Of a DNA stretch of 46,984 nucleotides, positions 24,644 to 32,876 are shown in pieces. The notes under the pieces are model-generated. The model searched no databases and was not told the origin of the DNA. It saw nothing but the letters and a program-made list of their open reading frames with translations. The stretch covers positions 1-46,984 of the forward strand of contig JAJZCB010000021.1 of NCBI GenBank assembly GCA_021846285.1, read 5' to 3'. The position numbers and the translations under genes are program-made. This DNA comes from Bacillota bacterium. GTDB taxonomy: Bacteria; Bacillota; Bacilli; Alicyclobacillales; SLC66. The first letter of the stretch is position 1. Each line of letters opens with the position of its first letter.

Positions 24644-25711
24644 GTGACGCACAGAAACATGAGTGATCATCAACAAGACGGGCTGACGGATGAACTGGAC
24701 AGCCGTTATTCGCGACAGATTCTGTTTCGCCCGATCGGCGCGGCGGGTCAGGAGCGGTTGCAGCGGTCGCGGGTGGCCGTCGTCGGCATGGGCGCCTTGG
24801 GAACAGCCAGTGCGTCGCAACTGGCTCGGGCGGGCGTGAAGTATCTGCGTCTCATCGATCGGGACATCGTGGAACAATCCAATCTGCAGCGTCAGTCTCT
24901 CTACGATGAGTCTGACGCCTCAGGCAGCGTTCCAAAAGCGCTGGCTGCGGCAGAAAAACTGCAGCGCGCCAATAGTGACGTGGACATCGATCCCGTTATT
25001 GCGGATGTAACGGCCAAAAACGCGGAAAGGCTGCTCGCCGATGTCGACGTGATCGTCGATGGCACAGACAATTTCCAGATTCGCTATCTGATCAATGACG
25101 TATCTGTGAAACACGGCATCCCCTGGGCCTACGGAGGCGCGGTGAGTTCTTACGGCACGATAGGATTGCTGCGCCCAGGGCGCACACCCTGTCTGGTCTG
25201 TCTGTTTGGCGCGCAGCAGGGCGGGGGGCACGACACCTGCGATACAGTTGGCGTGATCGCTCCGATTGTGTCGATGATCGCCTCCCTTCAGGTCGCGGAG
25301 GTGATCAAACTGTTGACCGGTCATGAAGACGCGCTGAATCCTGGCCTTACATATATTGACGTTTGGACAAACGAAGTGCGCAAGATTCACTTTCAGGAGC
25401 CCGATCCACAGTGTTTCTGTTGCGGACAGCGTACGTTTGCCGCGCTGTCGGCTCGCAGCGATGCGCTGACAGTGTCGTTGTGCGGACGGCGGACCATTCA
25501 GGTGAAACCGGAATCCCCGCCCGCATGGTCGCTGGAGACGGTGGCGCAGAGACTGCGCGCGGTGGGCGAGGTGCGCCACAACGCCAATCTGCTGCGCTGC
25601 GATCTGGGGGCGATTCAAATCTCTCTGTTTGCAGACGGAAGGGCGTTGATTCACGGCACCGACGACGACACGGAAGCGCGTGCGCTATACGCCCGCTACA
25701 TCGGCATGTAA
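24644..25711 (+). CDS. ThiF/MoeB-family adenylyltransferase (E1-like)
   Basis: 355 residues from GTG 24644; ATG 24659 is an equally possible start, neither having ideal ribosome-site spacing. E1-like enzymes use ATP to adenylate the C-terminal glycine of ThiS or MoaD-type sulfur carriers. Seen: RYSRQILF (21-28), nucleotide motif GMGALG (48-53), LIDRDIVEQSNLQRQ (70-84) with the conserved Asn/Arg, DGTDNFQIR (139-147), zinc pairs C183xxC186 and C257xxC260, and a Cys199 in the DTCDTVGV position of the catalytic cysteine. The last 90 residues are a less conserved tail resembling a small carrier-like or regulatory domain. No carrier gene is adjacent, so thiamine versus molybdopterin pathway cannot be decided. 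Confidence 0.88.
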   Translation: MTHRNMSDHQQDGLTDELDSRYSRQILFRPIGAAGQERLQRSRVAVVGMGALGTASASQLARAGVKYLRLIDRDIVEQSNLQRQSLYDESDASGSVPKALAAAEKLQRANSDVDIDPVIADVTAKNAERLLADVDVIVDGTDNFQIRYLINDVSVKHGIPWAYGGAVSSYGTIGLLRPGRTPCLVCLFGAQQGGGHDTCDTVGVIAPIVSMIASLQVAEVIKLLTGHEDALNPGLTYIDVWTNEVRKIHFQEPDPQCFCCGQRTFAALSARSDALTVSLCGRRTIQVKPESPPAWSLETVAQRLRAVGEVRHNANLLRCDLGAIQISLFADGRALIHGTDDDTEARALYARYIGM

Positions 25712-25770
25712 GGGGGGGTATGCGGCAGGCAAGGTCGGCATAAAAATGGCAGGGGAGAGGGGATAGTCGG

Positions 25771-27465
25771 TTGAAATTTTCGGAGTTTCCATACATACGG
25801 CCCGACATGGACGCGATGCTGGCTCGCTTTGAGGCGTTGCTGGAGCGATTGGCAGGCGCTGGGAGCGCCGAAGAGCAGTCTGCGGTCATGGAAGAGATCA
25901 ATCAGGCAAGGGCGGAGTATGACTCGCTGGCGCAGATCGCCCAAGTCCGGCATACGATTGACACGACCGATGAGTTCTATAAGGCGGAGCAGGATTTTTT
26001 CGACGAGTCTGGACCTGTCTACCAGGGGATCGTCACACGCTACTATGAAACCTTGACGGCGTCGCCGTTTCGCGATGCTCTGGAGAGCAAATGGGGAACG
26101 CAACTCTTTCGGATTGCGGAAACCTCTGTGAAGACATTTAAGCCCGAAGTGCTCGCAGACCTTCAGGCGGAAAACAAGCTGGTGAGCGATTACGTCAAAT
26201 TGCTGGCGTCTGCCAAAATTTTGTTTGAGGGCGAAGAACGCAATCTCTCCCAACTCGGTCCGTTTTTGGAAGCCACCGACCGCGCGATGCGCAGACGGGC
26301 CAACGAAGCGAAGTATGGGTTCTTCAGAGAGCAAGAGGAGCGCCTTGATCAGATTTATGACGACTTGGTCAAGGTGCGGACGGCGATCGCCCATAAACTC
26401 GGATTTGCCAATTTTACAGAATTGGCGTACGCGCGACTGACGCGCACTGACTACGATGCGCCTATGGTGGCTGTGTTTCGCGAACAGGTGAAACGTCACA
26501 TCGTGCCTGCGGCCACTCGCTTGCGGGAGCGTCAACGCGCGCGCATCGGCGTGGACACACTGCGGTATTACGACGAACGGTTCAGTTTCAAGACCGGCAA
26601 TGCGACCCCCAAAGGGGATCCGGATTTTATCGTGGCGGCCGGCCGACGAATGTACCGGGAACTGTCACCGGAAACGGACGCGTTTTTTTCCTACATGACC
26701 GATCACGAACTGATGGATCTGGTGAGCAAGAAGGGGAAGGCGGGGGGCGGTTACTGTACCTACATCACGCAGCATAAGGCGCCCTTTATTTTCTCCAATT
26801 TTAACGGCACGTCGGGTGATGTGGACGTACTGACCCACGAAGCGGGCCACGCGTTCCAGGTGTATTCGAGCGGCCGTTTTCAGGTTCCGGAGTATCACTG
26901 GCCGACCTACGAAGCGGCGGAGATCCACTCGATGAGCATGGAGTTCTTCACCTGGCCGTGGATGGAACTGTTTTTCGCAGACGATGTGCAAAAGTACAAG
27001 TTCTCGCATCTGGGCGGGGCGCTGTTGTTCATTCCCTACGGAGTCGCGGTCGATGAATTTCAGCACTTTGTCTACGCCCATCCGGAGGCCGGCAAGGAGG
27101 AACGCAAACGGGCATGGCGCACTATCGAGCGCGCATATCTCCCGCATCGCGACTATGAAGACAACGATTATCTGGAACGCGGAGCGTTCTGGCATCAGCA
27201 GAGTCATATCTTTAGCGTACCGTTTTACTATATCGATTACACGCTGGCCCAAATCTGCGCCTTTCAGTTTTGGGTTCGCGCCAATCAGAACCGCGCCCTG
27301 GCGTGGGCCGACTATCTCACGCTCTGTCAAGCTGGAGGCAGCAAACCTTTCACCGAACTCGTCAAAGTCGGGAACCTGCTGTCCCCATTTGATGAAGCGT
27401 GCGTGTCATCGGTGATCGGCGATATCGAGTCCTGGCTTGACGACGTCGATGATATGGCGTTATGA
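25771..27465 (+). CDS. M3-family oligoendopeptidase (PepF-like zinc metallopeptidase)
   Basis: 564 residues from TTG 25771 (GAGAGGGG about 9 nt upstream). Cytoplasmic zinc peptidases of this family cut short peptides and would suit the peptide import genes in the window. The zinc site is HEAGH (356-360), with a third ligand likely Glu384 in AAEIHSMSMEFF, 28 residues on, the M3 spacing. The N-terminal helical lobe covers 1-200. Length is typical of bacterial oligoendopeptidase F-like enzymes. It begins 59 bp after the E1-like gene and may be co-transcribed. Confidence 0.92.
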   Translation: MKFSEFPYIRPDMDAMLARFEALLERLAGAGSAEEQSAVMEEINQARAEYDSLAQIAQVRHTIDTTDEFYKAEQDFFDESGPVYQGIVTRYYETLTASPFRDALESKWGTQLFRIAETSVKTFKPEVLADLQAENKLVSDYVKLLASAKILFEGEERNLSQLGPFLEATDRAMRRRANEAKYGFFREQEERLDQIYDDLVKVRTAIAHKLGFANFTELAYARLTRTDYDAPMVAVFREQVKRHIVPAATRLRERQRARIGVDTLRYYDERFSFKTGNATPKGDPDFIVAAGRRMYRELSPETDAFFSYMTDHELMDLVSKKGKAGGGYCTYITQHKAPFIFSNFNGTSGDVDVLTHEAGHAFQVYSSGRFQVPEYHWPTYEAAEIHSMSMEFFTWPWMELFFADDVQKYKFSHLGGALLFIPYGVAVDEFQHFVYAHPEAGKEERKRAWRTIERAYLPHRDYEDNDYLERGAFWHQQSHIFSVPFYYIDYTLAQICAFQFWVRANQNRALAWADYLTLCQAGGSKPFTELVKVGNLLSPFDEACVSSVIGDIESWLDDVDDMAL

Positions 27466-27549
27466 CGTTGCGACGACATCGCCGAAGGTTGGTTGGTTGA
27501 TTGCGTTCGCGGGGCAGGCCAGTTTGGACCATAGTACGGGAGGTCTATT

Positions 27550-28554
27550 ATGATGCGCAAAATGACACTCATCGCTGGCGCTGGAATGATTCTGGCGCAA
27601 CTGTCCATCGTTGGTCTGGCATCGGCGAACGCGCGCGCGTCCACGCCGGCGCTTCCCAGACCGCCGTACGTCTACAGGAGCGTCGAGACGATGGTTAGCC
27701 CAGAGGACAGTTGGAACCATGTTACGGAACAGTTTGGATACCAGGACCAGATGATAGTGAGCAAGGGCAACGACTGGCTTTCGCTGTCTTTCATTCGACA
27801 ATCAATGGGGGAAGCCGGAATTCCAAGCGCGCTCGCGAGTCGGACTCTGAACTTCACGGTTCCCAAGTCCATCCCGGTGGATTTCCGGCGTCTTCCACCG
27901 CATCCCGCGCCGGGCGCAAACGAGTTGGGCATTAAGATCGATGGTCGTATGACGGCCGTTCTACCGTGGTTGAAGAGCGCGCAGTTGCAAGATTCGTACG
28001 TTCCGAGCAGTCTGGCCATGGCGGTCCTGCGCCGCATCGGCGTGAAAATGCGATGGAATCACAGTGCCGGCAGCTTTACCCAATGGGACATCGGTTCACC
28101 CGTGTACGGGGCTATGACCACCGTCACGTTGTTTGGCGGCGGTCATATGACGTCTACCAGATCAGGCATACTCATCGTCAGAAAGGGCGACAACTGGATT
28201 CCCGTCGACTACATTGCGAACTCACTGGACAATGCAGGAGCAGGCATCACAGTCGACATGCCGAGTGACCATGGATTCGATATCCAAGTTCCGGCGGGCA
28301 TCAGGGTCAACCTCAAGAATCTTGCGGGCCGGCGAGACAGGACGGCGAACCAGGTTCCCATCGAAATCAACGGCCGCATCGTGGGGTACTCCTCATGGCT
28401 CGTTCCTACTTATGGTCCGAGCACCGAATATCTGTCCAGCGCTGCGGTCATGACCGCAGTCCGCCGCATTGGGCTCAACATGCACTGGAACAACACCAAC
28501 GGAACCTTCACGAAGTGGTTTATTACTGCGCCGCCGCGGCGTTCCGGCAATTAA
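27550..28554 (+). CDS. Secreted protein with internal duplication (copper-amine-oxidase-N-like modules), unknown function
   Basis: 334 residues from ATG 27550 (ATG 27553 also possible), after GGGAGGT. Signal peptide of about 30 residues ending ANARA-S. Two homologous modules: residues 69-179 and 209-323. Both run IVxKGxxW(L/I), a (I/F)xxSxxxAG segment, a VxxxxL stretch, ANxxxIxIxGR, then an (R)RIGxxMxWN....GTFTKW ending. That pattern resembles the short stalk modules annotated copper amine oxidase N-terminal-like in Bacillota, in which the final NxxxxxFT motif recurs. No catalytic residues are recognisable. The role could be wall or surface binding; this is inferred from export and duplication only. 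Confidence 0.7.
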   Translation: MMRKMTLIAGAGMILAQLSIVGLASANARASTPALPRPPYVYRSVETMVSPEDSWNHVTEQFGYQDQMIVSKGNDWLSLSFIRQSMGEAGIPSALASRTLNFTVPKSIPVDFRRLPPHPAPGANELGIKIDGRMTAVLPWLKSAQLQDSYVPSSLAMAVLRRIGVKMRWNHSAGSFTQWDIGSPVYGAMTTVTLFGGGHMTSTRSGILIVRKGDNWIPVDYIANSLDNAGAGITVDMPSDHGFDIQVPAGIRVNLKNLAGRRDRTANQVPIEINGRIVGYSSWLVPTYGPSTEYLSSAAVMTAVRRIGLNMHWNNTNGTFTKWFITAPPRRSGN

Positions 28555-28572
28555 GCTGCGCCGGGTCTCGCT

Positions 28573-28630
28573 ATTCGTTCGCATTTTGTTGGCGGAACGC
28601 CTTGCCAAGTCAAAATGCATCGAATAAACT
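28573..28630 (+). promoter_or_regulatory. Candidate promoter with inverted repeat before the toxin-antitoxin pair
   Basis: TTGCCA (28602-28607), 17-bp spacer, TAAACT (28625-28630). An inverted repeat surrounds it: GCATTTTG (28581-28588) with CAAAATGC (28611-28618), plus TTGGC/GCCAA inside and ATTCG/CGAAT outside. Toxin-antitoxin operons are usually autorepressed through such sites; the hairpin could also terminate the upstream gene. Confidence 0.45.
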
Positions 28631-28664
28631 GGTCCTAGAGACCGGTTCAAAGGAGGAGCGGAGC

Positions 28665-28904
28665 ATGAAGGAGGTGGGGTCCCATGAGGCTAAGACGCAC
28701 TTGGCCGAATTGCTGGATGACGTCGCTAACGGGGAAACCGTGTTAATCACTCGACGCGGCAAACGAGTGGCTCAGATCGTGCCATACAGGGACACGGACG
28801 ATTCGTTGGAGGCCATTTGGAGCCGTCTGCAAACCCTGCGCGCGCATGCGAAGAGCGGAGAGCCGTCGATCCGCGAGATGATCGAGGAAGGGCGGCGCTT
28901 TTGA
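28665..28904 (+). CDS. Type II antitoxin, Phd/YefM family
   Basis: 79 residues from ATG 28665, with AGGAGGAG upstream; the longer open frame upstream covers the promoter and is not used. The N-terminal fold KEVGSHEAKTHLAELLDDVANGETVLITRRGKRVAQIVP is the Phd/YefM DNA-binding domain. The tail (LEAIWSRLQTL..SIREMIEEGRRF) should bind and block the toxin. It is one base from the PIN toxin gene, the standard antitoxin-first order. Confidence 0.88.
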   Translation: MKEVGSHEAKTHLAELLDDVANGETVLITRRGKRVAQIVPYRDTDDSLEAIWSRLQTLRAHAKSGEPSIREMIEEGRRF

Positions 28905-28905
28905 T

Positions 28906-29310
28906 ATGACGTTTGTTCTCGATGCGTCCGTGGCGCTCAGTTGGTGTTTTCCTGATGAGTCGAACGAGTATGCGCAAGACGTGTTTCGACGCTTGTCTGC
29001 CGACGACGCCGTTGCACCGGCAATTTGGCCATTTGAAGCAGCCAATGCATTGGTGGTTGGCTCGCGCCGGGGCCGCATCACAGTGGAACAGGCACGCGAG
29101 GGGATCCGTTTATTAGCCAAGGTCGGCGTAAAACTGGACTCCGCCGTGGAACTGACGTCCCGGTCGGCGCTTGAATTGGCGGTCGTTCACGGACTGTCCG
29201 TGTATGACGCCGCCTATCTGGCCTTGGCGCAACGGCTCAACGTTCCGCTGGCCACGGCGGATCAAAAACTGCAACGGGCGGCCCGCGAATTGATGCTGAG
29301 CATCGTGTGA
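28906..29310 (+). CDS. Type II toxin, PIN-domain ribonuclease (VapC-like)
   Basis: 134 residues from ATG 28906, one base after the antitoxin stop. PIN-domain toxins cleave RNA, often tRNA or rRNA, using acidic residues around Mg2+. The acidic set is complete: Asp6 (FVLDAS), Glu44 (WPFEAANAL), Asp101 (SVYDAAYLALA) and Asp119 (ATADQKL). Size and order with a Phd antitoxin fit VapBC-type modules. RNA target unknown. Confidence 0.88.
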   Translation: MTFVLDASVALSWCFPDESNEYAQDVFRRLSADDAVAPAIWPFEAANALVVGSRRGRITVEQAREGIRLLAKVGVKLDSAVELTSRSALELAVVHGLSVYDAAYLALAQRLNVPLATADQKLQRAARELMLSIV

Positions 29311-29454
29311 CCGCCTCGGGCTATCGGGTGTGAACGTACAGCATTGCGCCTTATGGCACGCACGGACGCGAGGGCTTAATTCAAGCGCTGGCGGAGTCTT
29401 TAGGGCCGAAAATCGAGATGAGCATAGCATAGCTGGGAAGGACCGTATTTGCTG

Positions 29455-29610
29455 TAGACTTTCATGCTGCTGCGCAGCACCATCGGAGGAATGAAAGTTC
29501 GCTTGGCCAGAACCGTATGCTGTGCCGAGGCGAGTTCGGCGTAGCCGTGTTTGAGAAGCGGCACAGCATACGGTTCTGGCGGGCAGGAGCAATCGATTTT
29601 CCGGAATAGA
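29455..29610. repeat. Repeat element copy B (with nested hairpin)
   Basis: Carries the same two outer blocks as copy A: 29455-29482 (28 nt) and 29594-29610 (17 nt, CGATTTTCCGGAATAGA), in the same order. The spacer is 111 nt instead of 27 because a 75-bp hairpin segment (29506-29580) sits inside it. The element lies in the 333-bp gap between the PIN toxin gene and the end of the citramalate-synthase-like gene; I see no gene in that gap. Confidence 0.65.
29506..29580. repeat. 22-bp perfect inverted repeat, 31-nt loop
   Basis: Arms 29506-29527 and 29559-29580 are exact reverse complements (GCCAGAACCGTATGC at the start of the left arm). The loop includes a smaller palindrome, GGCGTAGCC. There is no T-run after either arm, so it is not a plain terminator. 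It appears as an extra segment within repeat copy B. Confidence 0.9.
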
Positions 29611-29643
29611 GCCTTACTTTCTGCGATCGTCTGCTGGCGGGTG

Positions 29644-31254
29644 TCAGACGTGCAGTTCTGTCTTTGTAAGCTGCATATGATGCAGGTAACGGCCGATCTG
29701 TGCAAGGGCGTCCGCGAGGGCGTCCTTTGCCGTGGTTCCAATGCCCATCGTACACAGGGTCGTGTGCTGCCACAGACCGGTGACAACGGCCCGCTGTTTG
29801 TGATCCTGGCCAGTGCGGCTAAAAGAGCTTACACGATGCTCTCCCAGTAGAAAAGAGAAACGTTCGAGATCCATGGCGGTAAAAAGGTCGGCGATCAGGT
29901 TCTGATACTCAGAGGGAGACGCATGGTGGATTTCGCCGCTGCCGTAAGGAGGCGTCGCTGTCGATGCGGAAGCTGACGCCGCTGTCGACGCGGGCGTCGA
30001 AGCGTGCGCGGCGACGCGACCGTTGACTTGGCTGCCAGCGTGATCGCTGGAGCGTCCGTCAACATGGCCGCCGACTGAACCGCCGGCCAGCCCCAGTTCC
30101 TCAAGCATGAGTAATTCCAGTGACGTGTGGGCGTTCTCGTATACGTATCCCAGCGCCTCTGTCGCCTTGACGCGGGCCAGGATCCGGCCCGCCTCCTCTT
30201 CAGAAGCAGGCAGCCCCATGCGCTCCAGTTGATAGCGAATGTTGCTGGCTCCGGACAGTTCCGACACGAGCACTCGTCGCTGGTTGCCGGTCATTTGCGG
30301 CGGCATGTGCTCGTAAAGAGACGGGTCGCGCATGACGGCGCTCACGTGCATGCCTGCCTTATGCGCAAAGGCGCTGCCGCCGACGAAAGGTTGTGAACCG
30401 ACAGGGGAACGGTCGGTGATCGCATACAGGCGATCGGACACTTCTTTTAAGCGTTGCAGTCCGTCTACCCCCATGTGACAGGGCCGCTTCATCTTGTAGA
30501 TGAGATTCGGAGCGACGGCGCACAGGTCGGCATTGCCGCAGCGTTCGCCGAGCCCGTTGATGGTGACCTGAATCTGCACAGCTCCAGCCTCGACGGCGGC
30601 GAGTGCGTTGGCGACCGCCAACCCGCCGTCGTTATGGGTGTGGATGCCAAGCGGTGAAAATCCGGCCGCGCGCACACCCGCGACGATGGTCTGCACTTCA
30701 TGCGGGAGGGCGCCGCCGTTGGTGTCGCAAAGCACCAGCCAATCTGCTCCCGCGTCCCTGGCGGCCGCCAGCGACTGGATGGCGTATTGGGGGTTATGCT
30801 TGTACGCATCGAAAAAATGCTCTGCGTCAAAGATCACTTCAATCTCATGTTTCTTCAGAAATGACACAGTGTCGGCGATCATTCTCAGATTTTCGTCGAG
30901 TTCGGTGCGCAGGGCTTTCAGCACATGAAAGTCCCATGTCTTCCCGACAACTGCGCAATATCTCATACCTGTGCCAAGCACCATGTTCATGTGCCCGTCT
31001 TCTTCGATACGCTGACCCTTTTTCCGCGTGCTGGTGAATGCCACAACACGGCTGTGCTGCAGCGGTATGCGACTCAGCTCATAGAAGAAGGCCAGATCCT
31101 TCGCATTGGACCCCGGCCATCCACCCTCTATATAATCGACGCCCAGGGAATCCAGGAGGCCGACTATTTCGAGTTTATCTGCTACTGTAAACGCCACGTG
31201 TTCAGACTGAGCTCCATCCCGAAGCGTCGTGTCGTACAACCATATGCGATTCAT
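29644..31254 (-). CDS. cimA: Citramalate synthase / 2-isopropylmalate synthase-family protein with unusual C-terminus
   Basis: 536 residues; ATG at 31252-31254 with GGGAGTGGAG upstream. The N-terminal 385 residues form the HMGL-like TIM barrel: LYDTTLRDGAQSEHV (6-20), YIEGGWPGSN (41-50, the citramalate-synthase form), metal ligands in HTHND (205-209), and NGLGERCGNADL (233-244). This type condenses pyruvate with acetyl-CoA to (R)-citramalate, for isoleucine synthesis. Residues about 388-447 are a low-complexity Gly/Ser/Ala/His linker, and only about 90 residues follow, including GIGTTAKDALADAL, a remnant of the LeuA regulatory domain. The feedback domain thus looks shortened, so isoleucine inhibition may be altered. 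A 2-isopropylmalate synthase role is less likely. Confidence 0.82.
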   Translation of the reverse strand: MNRIWLYDTTLRDGAQSEHVAFTVADKLEIVGLLDSLGVDYIEGGWPGSNAKDLAFFYELSRIPLQHSRVVAFTSTRKKGQRIEEDGHMNMVLGTGMRYCAVVGKTWDFHVLKALRTELDENLRMIADTVSFLKKHEIEVIFDAEHFFDAYKHNPQYAIQSLAAARDAGADWLVLCDTNGGALPHEVQTIVAGVRAAGFSPLGIHTHNDGGLAVANALAAVEAGAVQIQVTINGLGERCGNADLCAVAPNLIYKMKRPCHMGVDGLQRLKEVSDRLYAITDRSPVGSQPFVGGSAFAHKAGMHVSAVMRDPSLYEHMPPQMTGNQRRVLVSELSGASNIRYQLERMGLPASEEEAGRILARVKATEALGYVYENAHTSLELLMLEELGLAGGSVGGHVDGRSSDHAGSQVNGRVAAHASTPASTAASASASTATPPYGSGEIHHASPSEYQNLIADLFTAMDLERFSFLLGEHRVSSFSRTGQDHKQRAVVTGLWQHTTLCTMGIGTTAKDALADALAQIGRYLHHMQLTKTELHV

Positions 31255-31375
31255 GTCTCCACTCCCTGTGGGTTGTCTCTCTCGTACAATTCTCTCTGCT
31301 TATGCGGGCCTAAACAAAAAGTCCTCAATCCTTGCCTGGATGAAAGACTTCTAGCTGCGTCGGGCGCTTTCTATT

Positions 31376-31399
31376 TATTATAATTATGCGTATTATAAT
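31376..31399. promoter_or_regulatory. AT-rich divergent promoter region with doubled TATTATAAT
   Basis: TATTATAAT occurs at 31376-31384 and 31391-31399, between the divergent citramalate-synthase-like and glycyl-tRNA synthetase genes. Either copy contains a perfect TATAAT -10 on the plus strand, but no good -35 is at the right distance. The longest glyQS reading frame would start here, which is why I prefer a later start. Confidence 0.4.
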
Positions 31400-31484
31400 G
31401 AACAATGCGGTTCTTGGCAAGAACGACCCGCTCGCCGGGCAGGGGATTCCGCCTGTTACACGTCATAAGAAATGGGGTTTACTA

Positions 31485-32870
31485 TTGACCAGGTCAGTCA
31501 CTATGGAACAGTTGGTCGCTCTGGCCAAACACCGGGGGTTCATTTTTGCGGGTTCAGAGATTTATGGAGGACTTGCGAATTCATGGGATTATGGACCGCT
31601 CGGCGTACAACTGAAAAATAACATCAAACGCGCGTGGTGGAAACGATTTATTGAAGAATCACCCTACAACGTGGGACTCGACGCCGCGATTCTGATGAAT
31701 CGCGAAGTATGGGTTGCGTCGGGTCATGTAGGCAATTTCAACGATCCCATGATCGACTGTCGGGGGTGTAAGGCGCGGCACCGGGCGGACAAACTCATCG
31801 AAGAGACGCTGCTTGCGCGCGGTGAAGAACGCATCGTGGACGGTTTGTCCTTCGGCGCCATGGAGGAACTCATCCGGCAGTCCGGAATCCAGTGTCCCGA
31901 ATGCGCCAGTACTGATTTTACGCCAATCCGTCAGTTTAATATGATGTTTCGCACGTTCACAGGGGTTACCGAGGATGCGGCGAATGAAGTATTTTTGCGA
32001 CCCGAAACGGCTCAGGGCATCTTTGTGAACTTTAAAAATGTGCAGCGAACAATGAGAAAGAAGATTCCATTTGGTATCGGACAGATCGGCAAGAGTTTTC
32101 GCAATGAAATCACACCCGGTAATTTTACGTTCCGAACGCGGGAGTTTGAGCAGATGGAATTGGAGTTTTTCTGTGAACCGGGTACGGATGAACACTGGTT
32201 TTCGCATTGGCGCGCATTTTGCGACGAGTGGGTCAAGTCCCTTGGCATACGTCCAGAACATCTGCGTTTGCGTGATCACGAGAAAGAACAGCTGTCACAT
32301 TACAGCAAAGCGACAACAGACATCGAATACCGCTTTCCGTTTGGCTGGGGAGAACTGCTCGGGGTAGCCAATCGAACGGACTACGACCTAAAGAGGCACG
32401 CGGAACACGCGCGGATGGACATGGCGGTCTCGGAAGAGGGGAAAGACCCATACATTCCCTACTGCATAGAACCTTCCATTGGCGCGGATCGACTGACGCT
32501 GGCTGTATTGGCCGATGCGTATGAAGAACAGCAGCTTGATGATGGCGACACCCGCACTGTCATGCACTTTCACCCCGCGATAGCGCCGTACGCGACGGCT
32601 GTGTTTCCACTCTCAAAGAAACTTGGTGAAGGCGCGCAGAAGCTGTATACGAAACTCAGGCGCGAATTCGCCTGCGACTATGATGAAGCCGGATCCATCG
32701 GCAAACGCTATCGAAGGCACGATGAAATCGGCACGCCGTACTGCGTGACCTACGATTTTCAGTCGGAAGAAGACGGCGCGGTCACCGTGCGCGATCGCGA
32801 TACCATGGAACAGGTGCGGTTGCCAATGGTAGAACTGCCCGCGTTTCTCCGGAACAAGATGTCCATGTGA
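31485..32870 (+). CDS. glyQS: Glycyl-tRNA synthetase (single-chain, class II)
   Basis: 461 residues from TTG 31485, chosen because the resulting [18 protein letters not shown] lines up with other bacterial enzymes and GGGGT lies 7 nt upstream; ATG 31503 is the alternative, and the open frame back to 31386 runs through a promoter-like region. Charges tRNA-Gly. Seen: [17 protein letters not shown], the IDC..C zinc cysteines with a later [15 protein letters not shown], motif 2 [23 protein letters not shown], motif 3 EPSIGADRL, and the anticodon-binding domain ([12 protein letters not shown] onward). This is the dimeric archaeal/eukaryal-like form common in Bacilli. No T-box leader is seen. Confidence 0.93.
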   Translation: MTRSVTMEQLVALAKHRGFIFAGSEIYGGLANSWDYGPLGVQLKNNIKRAWWKRFIEESPYNVGLDAAILMNREVWVASGHVGNFNDPMIDCRGCKARHRADKLIEETLLARGEERIVDGLSFGAMEELIRQSGIQCPECASTDFTPIRQFNMMFRTFTGVTEDAANEVFLRPETAQGIFVNFKNVQRTMRKKIPFGIGQIGKSFRNEITPGNFTFRTREFEQMELEFFCEPGTDEHWFSHWRAFCDEWVKSLGIRPEHLRLRDHEKEQLSHYSKATTDIEYRFPFGWGELLGVANRTDYDLKRHAEHARMDMAVSEEGKDPYIPYCIEPSIGADRLTLAVLADAYEEQQLDDGDTRTVMHFHPAIAPYATAVFPLSKKLGEGAQKLYTKLRREFACDYDEAGSIGKRYRRHDEIGTPYCVTYDFQSEEDGAVTVRDRDTMEQVRLPMVELPAFLRNKMSM

Positions 32871-32876
32871 TGAGCG

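Noticed and set aside
29400-29786. Minus-strand frame across repeat copy B and the end of the citramalate-synthase-like gene
   Set aside because: It reads through the perfect hairpin and overlaps a clear gene; similarity to the frame at copy A is due to the repeat itself.
31255-31484. T-box leader before glycyl-tRNA synthetase
   Set aside because: I found neither a T-box core sequence nor a convincing antiterminator/terminator pair.
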